Positions 1 through 6,030 of a stretch of DNA of 7,933 nt are shown here, piece after piece. Made by a program: the position numbers and the translations under genes. Source of the stretch: Nostoc sp. CHAB 5715 (GTDB lineage: Bacteria; Cyanobacteriota; Cyanobacteriia; Cyanobacteriales; Nostocaceae); contig NZ_JAIVFR010000272.1 of NCBI RefSeq assembly GCF_020829685.1, positions 1-7,933 of the forward strand, written 5' to 3'. The notes below the pieces were generated by a model, which did not search any database, was not told where the DNA came from, and saw nothing but the letters and a program-made list of their open reading frames with translations. Each line of letters starts with the position of its first letter. Positions within the stretch are counted from its first letter, which is position 1.

Positions 1-21
1 AGGGATAGCCGCCCCGCCGCT

Positions 22-90
22 TTGGGCATTGGGCATTGGGCATTGGTAACTTCTTCCCCATGCCCCATGCCCGATTCCCCATGCCCAAAA
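22..90. repeat. Heptamer tandem repeat with imperfect inverted partner
   Basis: TTGGGCA is repeated three times with a partial fourth copy (22-46). It is followed after a short spacer by CCCCATG-type units on the same strand (56-87), which are roughly the reverse complement of the first block, so the two blocks could fold into an imperfect hairpin. Such short tandem heptamers are common between genes in heterocyst-forming cyanobacteria. The repeat reads through into the open frame of the next gene, so residues encoded here are probably not real protein. Confidence 0.75.
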
Positions 91-494
91 ACTCCATCCC
101 GCAAGTGGCGTGGAGTTTTTCATTTTTATTTAAAAATTTTGACCCCCGCCCCAGGCTAATCGTTGCTGTCGGACTTGCTGTATTAGTTTCAGTAGTCCTT
201 CCGCATTTGCTGCACTTACCTACTCGCATTCTCTGCGCTTGGAACTCCGGGGCTGACTTTTTCTTAGCCGTAACGTGGTGGAAAATGATTAAGGCTACCC
301 CAGAAAAAATTCGCCGTTATGCTGAGAATGAATATGAAGGACATTTAGCTATATTTATGCTGGTGATAGCTGCGGCTTGTGCTAGTGTTTTAGCGATCGG
401 GTTTTTACTAAATGATAAAAAAGGGTTGTCAACAACTCTGCTTACCCTACATGTCATACTTTCAATTATGACCATTGTCGGTTCCTGGTTACTA
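81..494 (+). pseudogene. DUF1345-type membrane protein, 5' part, interrupted by IS
   Basis: This is the 5' part of an integral membrane protein gene whose function is not known. The protein runs through a short DPRPRL motif (about 128-170), hydrophobic segments at about 156-215, 255-290, 345-405 and 435-494, and an ATPEKIRRYAENE stretch (295-333). This layout matches DUF1345 family proteins as I remember them. The frame is open from a TTG at 36, but the first residues come from the heptamer repeat and a terminator-like hairpin. ATG 81 or GTG 105 are the only plausible starts, and neither has a good ribosome binding site, so the original 5' end may be lost. At codon CTA (492-494) an IS630-type element interrupts the gene. 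Family assignment is fairly sure; the start is not. Confidence 0.75.
87..120 (+). terminator. Stem-loop resembling an intrinsic terminator
   Basis: A perfect 10-base inverted repeat, aaaaactcca (87-96) and tggagttttt (111-120), encloses a 14-base loop and is followed by a T-rich stretch (116-129). The A-rich left arm means it could act in both directions. It would end transcription from a gene beyond the left edge, and it lies inside the apparent 5' end of the DUF1345 frame, which makes the upstream start codons of that gene doubtful. Confidence 0.5.
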
Positions 495-517
495 GTAGTC
501 CACCAAGTCAACTTTGC
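495..517. repeat. IS630-type terminal inverted repeat, transposase 3' side
   Basis: It begins GTAGTCCACCAAGTC and pairs with the reverse complement of 1683-1705, with three adjacent mismatches at positions 13-15. The stop codon of the transposase (522-524) lies only 4 bases inside it. The TA just outside (493-494) is one copy of the target duplication. Confidence 0.9.
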
Positions 518-521
518 TGGG

Positions 522-1217
522 TTAAACGGAAGGATATAACCGCTCAAGTTTGTTCCGTGCATCCGTAGTTTTAAAGCGCCAGTTTACACTTGCCCGTTCT
601 TGATTACGTTGTTTTTCCCAAGCAAGAATTTCAGATTTTAACATTTGTGCTTCTGGAATTCGTCGCTCTAAGCATTGACGGGACAAAACGGATAATTCAA
701 TCTCTACTTGATTTAACCAACTTGCGTGTTTTGGCGTATAGTGGAATTCCAGCTTTTGAACAATCCGGCGTGCTTCTTGTGGCTCAAAAACTTCATACAA
801 CGCGGCAGGATTGTGAATATTAAGGTTATCGACTATCAAGCGAATAACATCAGCTTCTGGGCAGTAAACATCAACTAAATCCTTCATTTGCTTTGCGAAA
901 TCCACTTTTGTACGCCGTTGCGTAACTTCAATATGCCGCCATCCTGCCAAAGGTTGGAAATACGCAAATATATTAACACTACCGTTACGCTTATACTCGT
1001 AATCATAACGCTCGGGCTGGTCGGGTTCGGGAGGTAATGGTTGTCTAATCTCCTCTACAAGTTGATATGGGGTCTCATCAAAACAAATTACTGGGCGCTT
1101 GGGGTCATAAGGCTCGTTGTATAAATCCAACACATCTTCCATCCGCAAAACATACTCTGCATTCACTTCTGGAATACACCATTGCTCTCTCAACCACGGT
1201 TTGATTTCGTTTTTTTT
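522..1217 (-). CDS. IS630-type transposase, catalytic frame (orfB)
   Basis: This encodes the catalytic half, a DDE RNase H-like domain that cuts and joins DNA at TA sites. The three acidic residues are visible: Asp in [11 protein letters not shown] (about 1039-1071), Asp in [10 protein letters not shown] (about 816-845), and Glu in [10 protein letters not shown] (about 681-710), with the usual [10 protein letters not shown] lead-in to the third. The frame is open upstream to 1301, but residues before about 1217 are only the shadow of orfA, and recognisable homology starts at KKNEIKPWL. There is no good start codon or ribosome binding site here. Expression most likely needs a -1 shift from orfA on the A8 run. 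No internal stops are present, so the catalytic domain appears whole. Confidence 0.87.
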   Translation of the reverse strand, partial: KKNEIKPWLREQWCIPEVNAEYVLRMEDVLDLYNEPYDPKRPVICFDETPYQLVEEIRQPLPPEPDQPERYDYEYKRNGSVNIFAYFQPLAGWRHIEVTQRRTKVDFAKQMKDLVDVYCPEADVIRLIVDNLNIHNPAALYEVFEPQEARRIVQKLEFHYTPKHASWLNQVEIELSVLSRQCLERRIPEAQMLKSEILAWEKQRNQERASVNWRFKTTDARNKLERLYPSV

Positions 1218-1630
1218 AGAGTTTGACGTACTGTTTCGTCTGATATCGAATCCACAACACCAAGGCTTACCAAATGGTTCGCTAAAAGTTGCATTGTCCA
1301 ACGGGTTCGTCCTTCAGGTGCAGTCGAACAGGCTGTAGCAACAAGAAAAGCTTCTTGCTTGCCGTCAAGTTTACGAGGCTTTGGAGGATGAGGACGGTCT
1401 TGAAGAGCGTAATCAAGCCCTCCAATCACAAATTTCTCACGGGTGCGCTCGACAGTCGAAACACTAATTCGTAGGGTAGAAGCGATCACGTTATCTGAAT
1501 AACTCTCACTCGCCATTAGAAGAATGTTCGCGCGGGTGATGCTTCGTACCTTATGCTTACCTGTTTTAGTTAGCGATCGCAGTTGGGAAATCTCAGCTTC
1601 ATTTAAGTCTACGATGTATTTTTTCACCAT
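1190..1630 (-). CDS. IS630-type transposase, N-terminal frame (orfA)
   Basis: This encodes the DNA-binding half of the transposase. I chose ATG 1630 (MVKKYIVDL, 146 residues) over a TTG five codons upstream because GGAGGG (1643-1638) sits 7 bases before it. The first ~75 residues hold a helix-turn-helix of the kind that recognises the IS ends, with [19 protein letters not shown] as the likely recognition unit. Next come a [15 protein letters not shown] linker and a second winged-helix-like part ending [11 protein letters not shown]. In related elements that last motif continues directly as KPWLKxQWCIP, but here the frame goes off into TKSNRG and a stop, while the continuation is in the overlapping frame. 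It is probably translated both alone and as a fusion with orfB. Confidence 0.85.
   Translation of the reverse strand: MVKKYIVDLNEAEISQLRSLTKTGKHKVRSITRANILLMASESYSDNVIASTLRISVSTVERTREKFVIGGLDYALQDRPHPPKPRKLDGKQEAFLVATACSTAPEGRTRWTMQLLANHLVSLGVVDSISDETVRQTLKKTKSNRG
1210..1217 (-). other. A8 slippery run joining transposase frames
   Basis: On the minus strand the orfA codons read CTA AAA AAA ACG across a run of eight A. Moving back one base gives AAA AAA AAC GAA, which continues as the orfB protein. A -1 ribosomal frameshift, or slippage of RNA polymerase on the run, would yield one continuous DDE transposase. Many IS630 elements use this arrangement. Confidence 0.7.
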
Positions 1631-1658
1631 TATGCCACCCTCCAAACCGTGGAAGTAG

Positions 1659-1686
1659 CTTATCAGTAATCGGCATCACCTTGCAA
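1659..1686 (-). promoter_or_regulatory. Possible transposase promoter
   Basis: On the minus strand TTGCAA (1686-1681) is followed after 16 bases by GATAAG (1664-1659), a weak resemblance to -35 and -10 boxes upstream of the transposase start at 1630. The -35 box overlaps the inner edge of the terminal repeat, a common arrangement in insertion sequences. This is inferred from spacing only. Confidence 0.3.
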
Positions 1687-1705
1687 AGTTAGTTTGGTGG
1701 ACTAC
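1683..1705. repeat. IS630-type terminal inverted repeat, transposase 5' side
   Basis: Read on the minus strand it begins GTAGTCCACCAAACT and matches 495-517 at 20 of 23 positions. The TA just outside (1706-1707) is the second target copy. The transposase promoter region lies between this repeat and its start codon at 1630. Confidence 0.9.
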
Positions 1706-1707
1706 TA

Positions 1708-1794
1708 GTGCATACGATGTTTGCAGTGCAATATGCACACAGTTATTACAAATATATTAATCGTAATATGGAGTTAAATTTGCTTTCTAGATAG
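1708..1794 (+). pseudogene. DUF1345-type membrane protein, displaced 3' fragment
   Basis: This fragment lies immediately beyond the right end of the IS. When the IS and one TA copy are removed, codon CTA (492-494) joins directly to GTG (1708-1710), giving SWLL followed by VHTMFAVQYAHSYY. This matches the conserved WxLVHTxFAxxYAHxYY signature I associate with DUF1345. The frame then runs KYINRNMELNLLSR to a TAG at 1792. Family members usually continue for some 60-90 residues beyond YAHxYY, so the 3' end is also missing. The fragment abuts the integrase remnant on the opposite strand. The gene therefore carries two independent lesions: the 3' truncation and the IS insertion. Confidence 0.75.
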
Positions 1795-1796
1795 TC

Positions 1797-2126
1797 TCAA
1801 ATAGCGGATGCTTCATCTAGCGATCGCGTTGGTAATTTAGCGATGTGATTCCGATGCTTGGCAAAGTCTTTGGCATAGGTACTAAGACTGACTTGAGGTT
1901 TTTTGAACTGGCTATATCTCTCCCAAAGTTGGTCTAACTGGGGTTTGGGCTTCTTAATGGGTGTAATGGGTGTAATCGTACTTAGCACATATTGAGGTTG
2001 GTACTTCTCTAAAGTTAAGTCCAATCGCTCACAGAGTATATCTTTCTCAATCTCAGATGCGTTAAGTTCAGCCAATTTTCGGTTACTTGAAGTATCCGCT
2101 AAACCAGTAGAGATGTAGTAACGCAT
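1797..2126 (-). pseudogene. Phage-type tyrosine integrase, N-terminal remnant
   Basis: The 109-residue frame resembles the arm-binding and core-binding start of cyanobacterial tyrosine integrases. It shows YYISTGLADTSSNRKLAEL (arm-type domain), EIEKDILCERLDLTLEKYQP, a Pro/Thr-rich linker with a TPITPI repeat, then LDQLWERYSQFKKPQVS and STYAKDFAKHRNHIAKLPTR. Relatives I know continue LEEATAIRDYL into the catalytic domain. Here the Arg codon is TGA (1797-1799) but the next codons still read DYL, so the stop looks like a CGA-to-TGA change. After that, similarity ends near the junction with the DUF1345 remnant. The start is also lost, since TGA lies immediately before ATG 2126. No catalytic Arg/His/Tyr residues remain. 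Confidence 0.75.
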
Positions 2127-2182
2127 TCATCAGGAGCGAGAGTTGCCCATTTATAGAAGAGTTGTTGGTATGTTGTACTCAT
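2099..2182 (-). CDS. Small ORF, 27 codons, unknown
   Basis: The frame begins MSTTYQQLFYKWATLAPDE and then runs into the out-of-frame start of the integrase remnant, ending CVTTSLLV at TAG 2099. The first ~19 residues look protein-like and are unrelated to the integrase. It may be the surviving 5' tip of a gene that was joined to integrase sequence near 2125. There is no clear ribosome binding site upstream. It may equally be chance reading of intergenic DNA. I do not recognise a family. Confidence 0.25.
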   Translation of the reverse strand: MSTTYQQLFYKWATLAPDECVTTSLLV

Positions 2183-2222
2183 AAAGTCTGTAGTTGTGAG
2201 TTTCTGCGAGAATAGAAAGAGG

Positions 2223-2229
2223 AAGGAGG
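2223..2229 (+). promoter_or_regulatory. Strong ribosome binding site
   Basis: AAGGAGG lies 4 bases before ATG 2234, within the purine-rich stretch 2213-2230. It fixes the start of the coiled-coil gene and supports that gene being expressed. Confidence 0.75.
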
Positions 2230-2233
2230 GATT

Positions 2234-2638
2234 ATGACAAACGCAGGACAGCCAGAAGATACTGAAGTAAGGTTTGATAACATTGACACTCGCTTAGAGG
2301 AAATAGGCGACGAACTGGATTTGCTGAGGACAGTACAGAATGCCAATCGAAGAGAAACACGGGGCAATTCCCAAACTATTGCACGGCTAGAACGCAGCAT
2401 TCGAGAACTGGGTGATATCGCTCGTCTCCACCAAGAAGGACTGCGTATTGCACAACGTGAAGCAGAGCGAGATCGCCAAGCTATAAGGGAAGTTGAACTT
2501 CAAGCTGACCGAGATCGTGAAGTTTTGCTTGCTTCCTTGCTTCAAGCCGAACGCGATCGCCAAACCTTCCAAGAAGAAATCCGGCGGATTTGGGAGTATC
2601 TGCGTGACCGAAATGGTGGCAGTAGTACGCCGAATTAA
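2234..2638 (+). CDS. Small coiled-coil protein, unknown function
   Basis: A 134-residue, highly charged protein with no signal peptide or membrane segment, so probably cytoplasmic. Residues 12-35 (VRFDNIDTRLEEIGDELDLL) and 45-122 are predicted by eye to form long alpha-helical coiled coils, with a short Gly/Ser/Pro tail at the end. In the second helix AERDRQ, ADRDRE and AERDRQ recur at residues 77, 91 and 105, an exact 14-residue (two-heptad) period. Many cyanobacterial genomes carry small unnamed coiled-coil proteins of this kind. I do not recognise a specific family or partner, and the function is unknown. The start is well supported by AAGGAGG 4 bases upstream. The gene stands alone: decayed integrase lies before it and convergent kinase genes after it. 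Confidence 0.82.
   Translation: MTNAGQPEDTEVRFDNIDTRLEEIGDELDLLRTVQNANRRETRGNSQTIARLERSIRELGDIARLHQEGLRIAQREAERDRQAIREVELQADRDREVLLASLLQAERDRQTFQEEIRRIWEYLRDRNGGSSTPN
2462..2563 (+). repeat. Three 18-base units at a 42-base period inside coiled-coil gene
   Basis: Units at 2462-2479, 2504-2521 and 2546-2563 each encode A(E/D)RDR(Q/E) and share the core GA(T)CG. The third unit contains the HIP1 octamer GCGATCGC, while the others have near-HIP1 forms (GAGATCGC and GAGATCGT). The spacing of 42 bases equals two heptads of coiled coil. Confidence 0.6.
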
Positions 2639-2843
2639 GTAAATTCATCATCAAATTACCTGCACTACCTCCTGCCCTGTTTTAGCTCCGTCGAACTCAC
2701 GTTTATTTAACGAGCGCTTATTTTTGCCCGACATCACTTGCATCGCGTTGCTCCCCCTTCGGCTCACACGGAGCGTGTCCGCATCAACCCTGCCATCTCG
2801 CTGTCACCTGCAAAAAGCTGTTCTACTGTTGAACGATCCTAGT
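2639..2843. other. Spacer between convergent genes with short inverted repeat
   Basis: Between the coiled-coil gene and the 3' end of the hybrid kinase I see no gene with supporting evidence. A short inverted repeat, acacg (2766-2770) and cgtgt (2774-2778), sits in a segment like the ggagcgt-type interspersed repeats of Nostoc genomes. No clear terminator for either convergent gene is visible. Confidence 0.4.
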
Positions 2844-4884
2844 TCATGCGTCTTTTTTTTTGCGCTCACACAAACGGGCAACCGTTGTCACAATTTCTGC
2901 TGGCTCAATTGGTTTCGCTAAGTGTTGTTGAAATCCAGCCTGTAATGCTTGAGTGCGATCAAATTCTCCGGCATAAGCAGTTAGCGCAATGGCTGGAACT
3001 TGACTCGCTGGCAACTGTGCCCGAATTTGTTGTAGGAGCATATAGCCATCCATGTCTGGCATCCCAATGTCGCTCACGATTAAATTGGGAGTGGATTGTT
3101 CTATCGCTTGCAAGGCTTCCATCCCGGAAGCAAAGACAAAGGCGACGAACTCCCGCGAATCTGTTTCATCATCCACGACTAAGATAGAGATGCTAGTCAA
3201 ATCACCGGTTGAGTCTGAGGATAATTCTGTAGAGGGTCGTTCACCCAAGCGAGGCGCAAGCGGAATTTGTACTGTAAACGTAGCACCTTGCTCGTCACCC
3301 GGACTCTTAGCCGCGATTGTTCCGCCGTGCATTTCTACAATTTGACGCGCGATCGCGAGTCCCAATCCCAATCCACCAAACTTGCGCGTGGTCGCTCCAT
3401 CTTCTTGCCGAAAATGTTCAAAGACGTAAGGTAAGAAATCAGGATTGATGCCAATTCCTGTATCAGTGACTTGAATTTGGGCATGAATGTCTGTTTGAGT
3501 GAGTGCAACCGTGATTTGTCCGCCTTGAGGCGTAAACTTCACAGCGTTGGAGAGCAGATTCCAGACCACCTGTTGCAATCGTCCAGCATCACCGATTACG
3601 GTTCTGGCATTCGGTGAAAAGGTTGTCTCAATTTGCAGTGACTTGGCAACGGCTGCGAGGTGAACCCTTTCTAAAGCGGCTGTGATGACTGCACTGAGAT
3701 CAACGGGCATCTGGTTCAAACTCAATTTGCCCTGTAGAATCCGAGAGATGTCGAGCAAGTCATTAATCAGTTGAGCTTGTAGCTGAGCATTGCGTTCGAT
3801 GATTTCAAGGCCAGTTGTCGTTCGTTCTGGGTTGAGATTGCCTTTTTGCAACAGCTTTGCCCAACCCAGAATCGGATTGAGGGGCGATCGCAATTCGTGC
3901 GACAACACGGCTAAAAATTCGTCTTTGATCTGGTTTGCTCGTTGTAATTGCTCTGCCTGTTGCTGAATGGAGTTGAGTAAGTTGGTGCGCTCCAGGGCGA
4001 TCACCATCTGGTGACAAGTCGATTGCAGTAGATTAGTTTCTTCAGGCGTGAAGTGGATACGGGTGCGGCTGGCAAACGAGAGTGTCCCCAGTAATCGCCC
4101 TTGAACAATTAAGGGTTGTCCGGCGTAAGCTGTCACGCCGAGCGAGCAGTTGAGTTGAGCATTGGGATGGCTGGAGAGTTGCGCTTGATCCATCACGATT
4201 TGCTGTTGCTTTTGTGCGACCAGTCCACCCAAATGTTGACCAATCTCAATCCATTCGATCTCCAAAGCCGCTTCATCGGAAATTCCCTCATAGTTCTTCA
4301 GATGCAGCATGGGGCGATCGTCTTTCTCTTCCACCATGTAGTTGAAGTAATAATCAAGTTCTAGCTGGGCAGAGAGCTTGCTGAACAGGTTGTGCATCAG
4401 CGTCAAAGGTTGCTCAGTGGCAAGGAGGTCACTGGTGGTGTCGTAGAGTGCCTGAAAGCGTTCCTCGGCTTGTCGTTGGGCGGTTTCGTCCCGCATGATT
4501 TTGATGAATCCATGCATCACGTCGTCTCCATTTTGCAGGGGCATGACAAAGCCCGTGCCCCAAAACCGACTGCCATCTTTGCGAATGTGCCAGCGTTTAT
4601 TTTCCGCTTGTCCTTCTGTCAGGGCAATGTGCAGTTCTCGCTCAGATTTGCCTTGTTCGTTATCTTCGGGGGTGAAAATGATGCGACCACTTTGCCCTAA
4701 AATTTCTGCTTCGGAATACCCTAACAATCGTTGGGCACCAGAATTCCAGCTTGTGACCCGATTATCGAGATCCAGGGTGAAAATGGCATACTCTCTTGCG
4801 CTTTCAATCATCAACCGGAGGCGAGATTCACTTTCGCGCAGGTCAGCTTCGGCTTGCTTACGATCGCTAATGTCGTAAGAGACT
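2844..4884 (-). pseudogene. Hybrid sensor histidine kinase (PAS-GAF-HisKA-HATPase-REC), damaged
   Basis: This is the larger part of a hybrid sensor kinase. The frame is open from 4991, but its first ~36 residues are only the shadow of the upstream regulator frame; genuine sequence begins near [10 protein letters not shown] (4883). Counted in that open frame: PAS about 58-170 with its PAC end, GAF about 180-335, HisKA with phospho-acceptor His365 in VLSHELRSP, and HATPase with N-box NLLSNAVKF (478-486), DTGIG (510-514) and GLGLGLA (540-546). A C-terminal receiver follows with DD (607-608), Asp641 in SDIGMPDMDGY and Lys693. The receiver lacks about 12 residues between the acidic pair and Asp641, so it is probably non-functional. 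The protein ends on a run of nine A (2853-2861). No in-frame start of its own is convincing. The catalytic core appears complete, but signal input and the receiver are damaged. Confidence 0.8.
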
Positions 4885-5329
4885 GATAGCGTGCTACTCT
4901 GCGGAGGCGGGTTTCGCTCTGGTGCAACGCAGTTTCTGCCCGTTGGCGTTCGCGGCGTTCTTGTGCCTCTGGCAATGCTCGTTGCACACAAAACACTAAT
5001 CGCTCCAACCGTTGTTTCAACACATAATCGGTGGCTCCCAGCTTCAAGGCTTCGATCGCGAGTTCTTCCCCCAGGCTGGCAGAGACGAAAATGAAGGGCA
5101 GATCGGGACGCAAGTTATGGGCAATTTTTAATGCTGAGATGCCATCAAAAGTAGGCAGGGCGTAGTCTGCCAGAATCAAGTCAAACTCATCGGTTTCCAG
5201 GGCGGTCATGAAGCCAGAGCGAGTTTCCACCCGTTGCAATTCACAGTCAACGCCACCAGAGAGCAGTGTCACTTCAACCACCTCTGCATCGAGTGAATTG
5301 TCTTCTAGCAAGAGAAATCGGAGTGTCAT
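4811..5329 (-). CDS. Response regulator receiver, frameshifted from hybrid kinase
   Basis: Residues 1-120 form a full receiver domain: acidic residues Glu9-Asp10 in LLLEDN, phospho-acceptor Asp55 in [13 protein letters not shown], Ser83 in FVSAS, and Lys105 in DYVLKQR. A helix [22 protein letters not shown] follows, the usual lead-in to a PAS domain. After about residue 145 (4897) the frame reads unrelated residues to a stop at 4811, while PAC-type sequence ([10 protein letters not shown]) continues in another frame from 4883. The ancestral protein was therefore probably REC-PAS-PAS-GAF-kinase-REC. As it stands the gene could still make a free receiver of about 172 residues. ATG 5329 overlaps the stop of the upstream kinase by four bases (ATGA), which suggests translational coupling and partnership with that kinase. 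Confidence 0.75.
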   Translation of the reverse strand: MTLRFLLLEDNSLDAEVVEVTLLSGGVDCELQRVETRSGFMTALETDEFDLILADYALPTFDGISALKIAHNLRPDLPFIFVSASLGEELAIEALKLGATDYVLKQRLERLVFCVQRALPEAQERRERQRAETALHQSETRLRRVARYQSLTTLAIVSKPKLTCAKVNLASG

Positions 5330-5763
5330 GCTGGTTTTCCCTGTTTTGGTAGCGAAAAGTAGAGGGTTGCTCCCTGATTGATCGCGCCCTCTGCCCAGGT
5401 GCGTCCGCCATGCCGATGGATGATGCGCCGCACGTTGGCAAGTCCTACCCCCGTTCCGGCAAACTGCTCTTGGGGATGTAAGCGCTGGAAAAGGCTGAAC
5501 AAGCGATCGTGATACTGCATATCAAATCCTGCGCCATTGTCTTGTACAAAAAATACCATTTCCTGGTCGCGATCAATACTGCCAATGCTGATGACCGCTT
5601 CAGGGCGATCGCAGGTGTATTTAATTGCATTGGAAAGTAAATTTTGCAGCACCAGCCGCAGCATTGCCGGATCACCCTGCACCTCTGGCAGTGGCTCAAC
5701 CTGCCAACGAATTGATCGTCCAGTCATATCTGGTTGCAACTGTTGCTGCACCTGTTGTACCAG
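5326..5763 (-). pseudogene. Phytochrome-type histidine kinase, HATPase-only remnant
   Basis: This is the ATP-binding half of a sensor kinase. Visible motifs are an N-box ([13 protein letters not shown], about 5611-5650), a D-box DNGAGFD (about 5520-5541), [21 protein letters not shown] with the G2 box (about 5436-5498), and the closing HGGRTWAEG. This style of ATPase is typical of phytochrome-like kinases that work with a small receiver protein, and a receiver gene does follow with an ATGA overlap. Homology begins abruptly at [12 protein letters not shown] (about 5763). The dimerisation and phospho-acceptor helix, and everything upstream, is missing. The open frame extends to 5790, but those residues are out-of-frame receiver sequence. 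It cannot autophosphorylate as it stands. Confidence 0.75.
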
Positions 5764-6018
5764 TATCCATGTCGGGCATCCAAATGTCACTCACAATGAG
5801 ATCCAGGGCGGCACAGCGGGCGATCGCCCGCTCCAGTTCCTCGCTGCGTGGTAACCGACGTTGCAGCAGCAGTAGCACTTGCTCAAGGGTTTGGGGTAGG
5901 CAATCGCGATCTCCAGATGGGTACCCCAGCCCAACCAAAAAACCAATGTGTCGGGCGATGCAGTACCGCACCTCACAAAAGCGTGAGAGGTAGACAAATA
6001 ACCGCTCCTTAAACAGAG
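5696..6018 (-). pseudogene. Sensor-kinase N-terminal domain fused to receiver scrap
   Basis: From 6018 the frame reads LFKERLFVYLSRFCEVRYC, then IARHIGFLVGLGYPSGDRDC and PQTLEQVLLLLQRRLPRSEELERAIARCAALD. I recognise this as part of an AhpD-like helical domain found at the N-terminus of some cyanobacterial multi-domain sensor kinases; its ligand is unknown to me. At about 5803 it switches to [12 protein letters not shown], the phospho-acceptor strand of a receiver domain, and after 12-14 residues (about 5765) the DNA switches again to kinase ATPase sequence in another frame. The present frame then reads nonsense to a stop at 5696. Residues before Leu-Phe-Lys are missing: an in-frame TGA lies three codons upstream and there is no start codon. 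This is a chimera left by stacked deletions. Confidence 0.68.
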
Positions 6019-6030
6019 CTACTCAAAGGT

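Larger units (their letters stand above)
495..1705 (-). mobile_element. Complete IS630-type insertion sequence (1211 bp)
   Basis: Terminal inverted repeats at 495-517 and 1683-1705 match at 20 of 23 positions (GTAGTCCACCAA, three mismatches, then AACTTTGC). The element is flanked by TA at 493-494 and 1706-1707, the target duplication expected of the IS630/Tc1/mariner superfamily. It holds one transposase split into two overlapping frames on the minus strand, opposite to the gene it interrupts. Both frames and both ends look intact, so it may still be able to move. I do not assign a named IS. Boundaries could shift by a few bases because CTA and its complement continue the symmetry outward. 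Confidence 0.92.

Noticed and set aside
22..90. CRISPR-like array from repeated units
   Set aside because: Units are seven bases and directly abutting, with no spacers and no cas genes. This is a tandem heptamer repeat.
590..823. Plus-strand open frames inside the IS (590-823, 1117-1338, 1289-1474)
   Set aside because: They are antisense shadows of the transposase, without motifs or ribosome binding sites.
1690..2182. An intact integrative element with attachment sites around the integrase
   Set aside because: The integrase lacks both ends and its catalytic residues, no tRNA gene or direct repeat is visible nearby, and the adjacent IS has its own TA duplication.
2724..2921. 65-codon plus-strand ORF between the coiled-coil gene and the kinase
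   Set aside because: It is half antisense to the kinase C-terminus, begins in repeat-like spacer, and has no ribosome binding site or recognisable motif.
4116..4878. Plus-strand frames of 80-130 codons opposite the hybrid kinase
   Set aside because: The minus strand has continuous PAS, GAF and kinase motifs throughout; the plus frames show none and arise from the high-GC gene.
4885..4991. N-terminus of the long kinase frame (MCATSIARG...) as real protein
   Set aside because: It overlaps the receiver linker frame, is Arg/Pro-rich with no domain character, and lacks a ribosome binding site. It is an out-of-frame shadow of the regulator gene.
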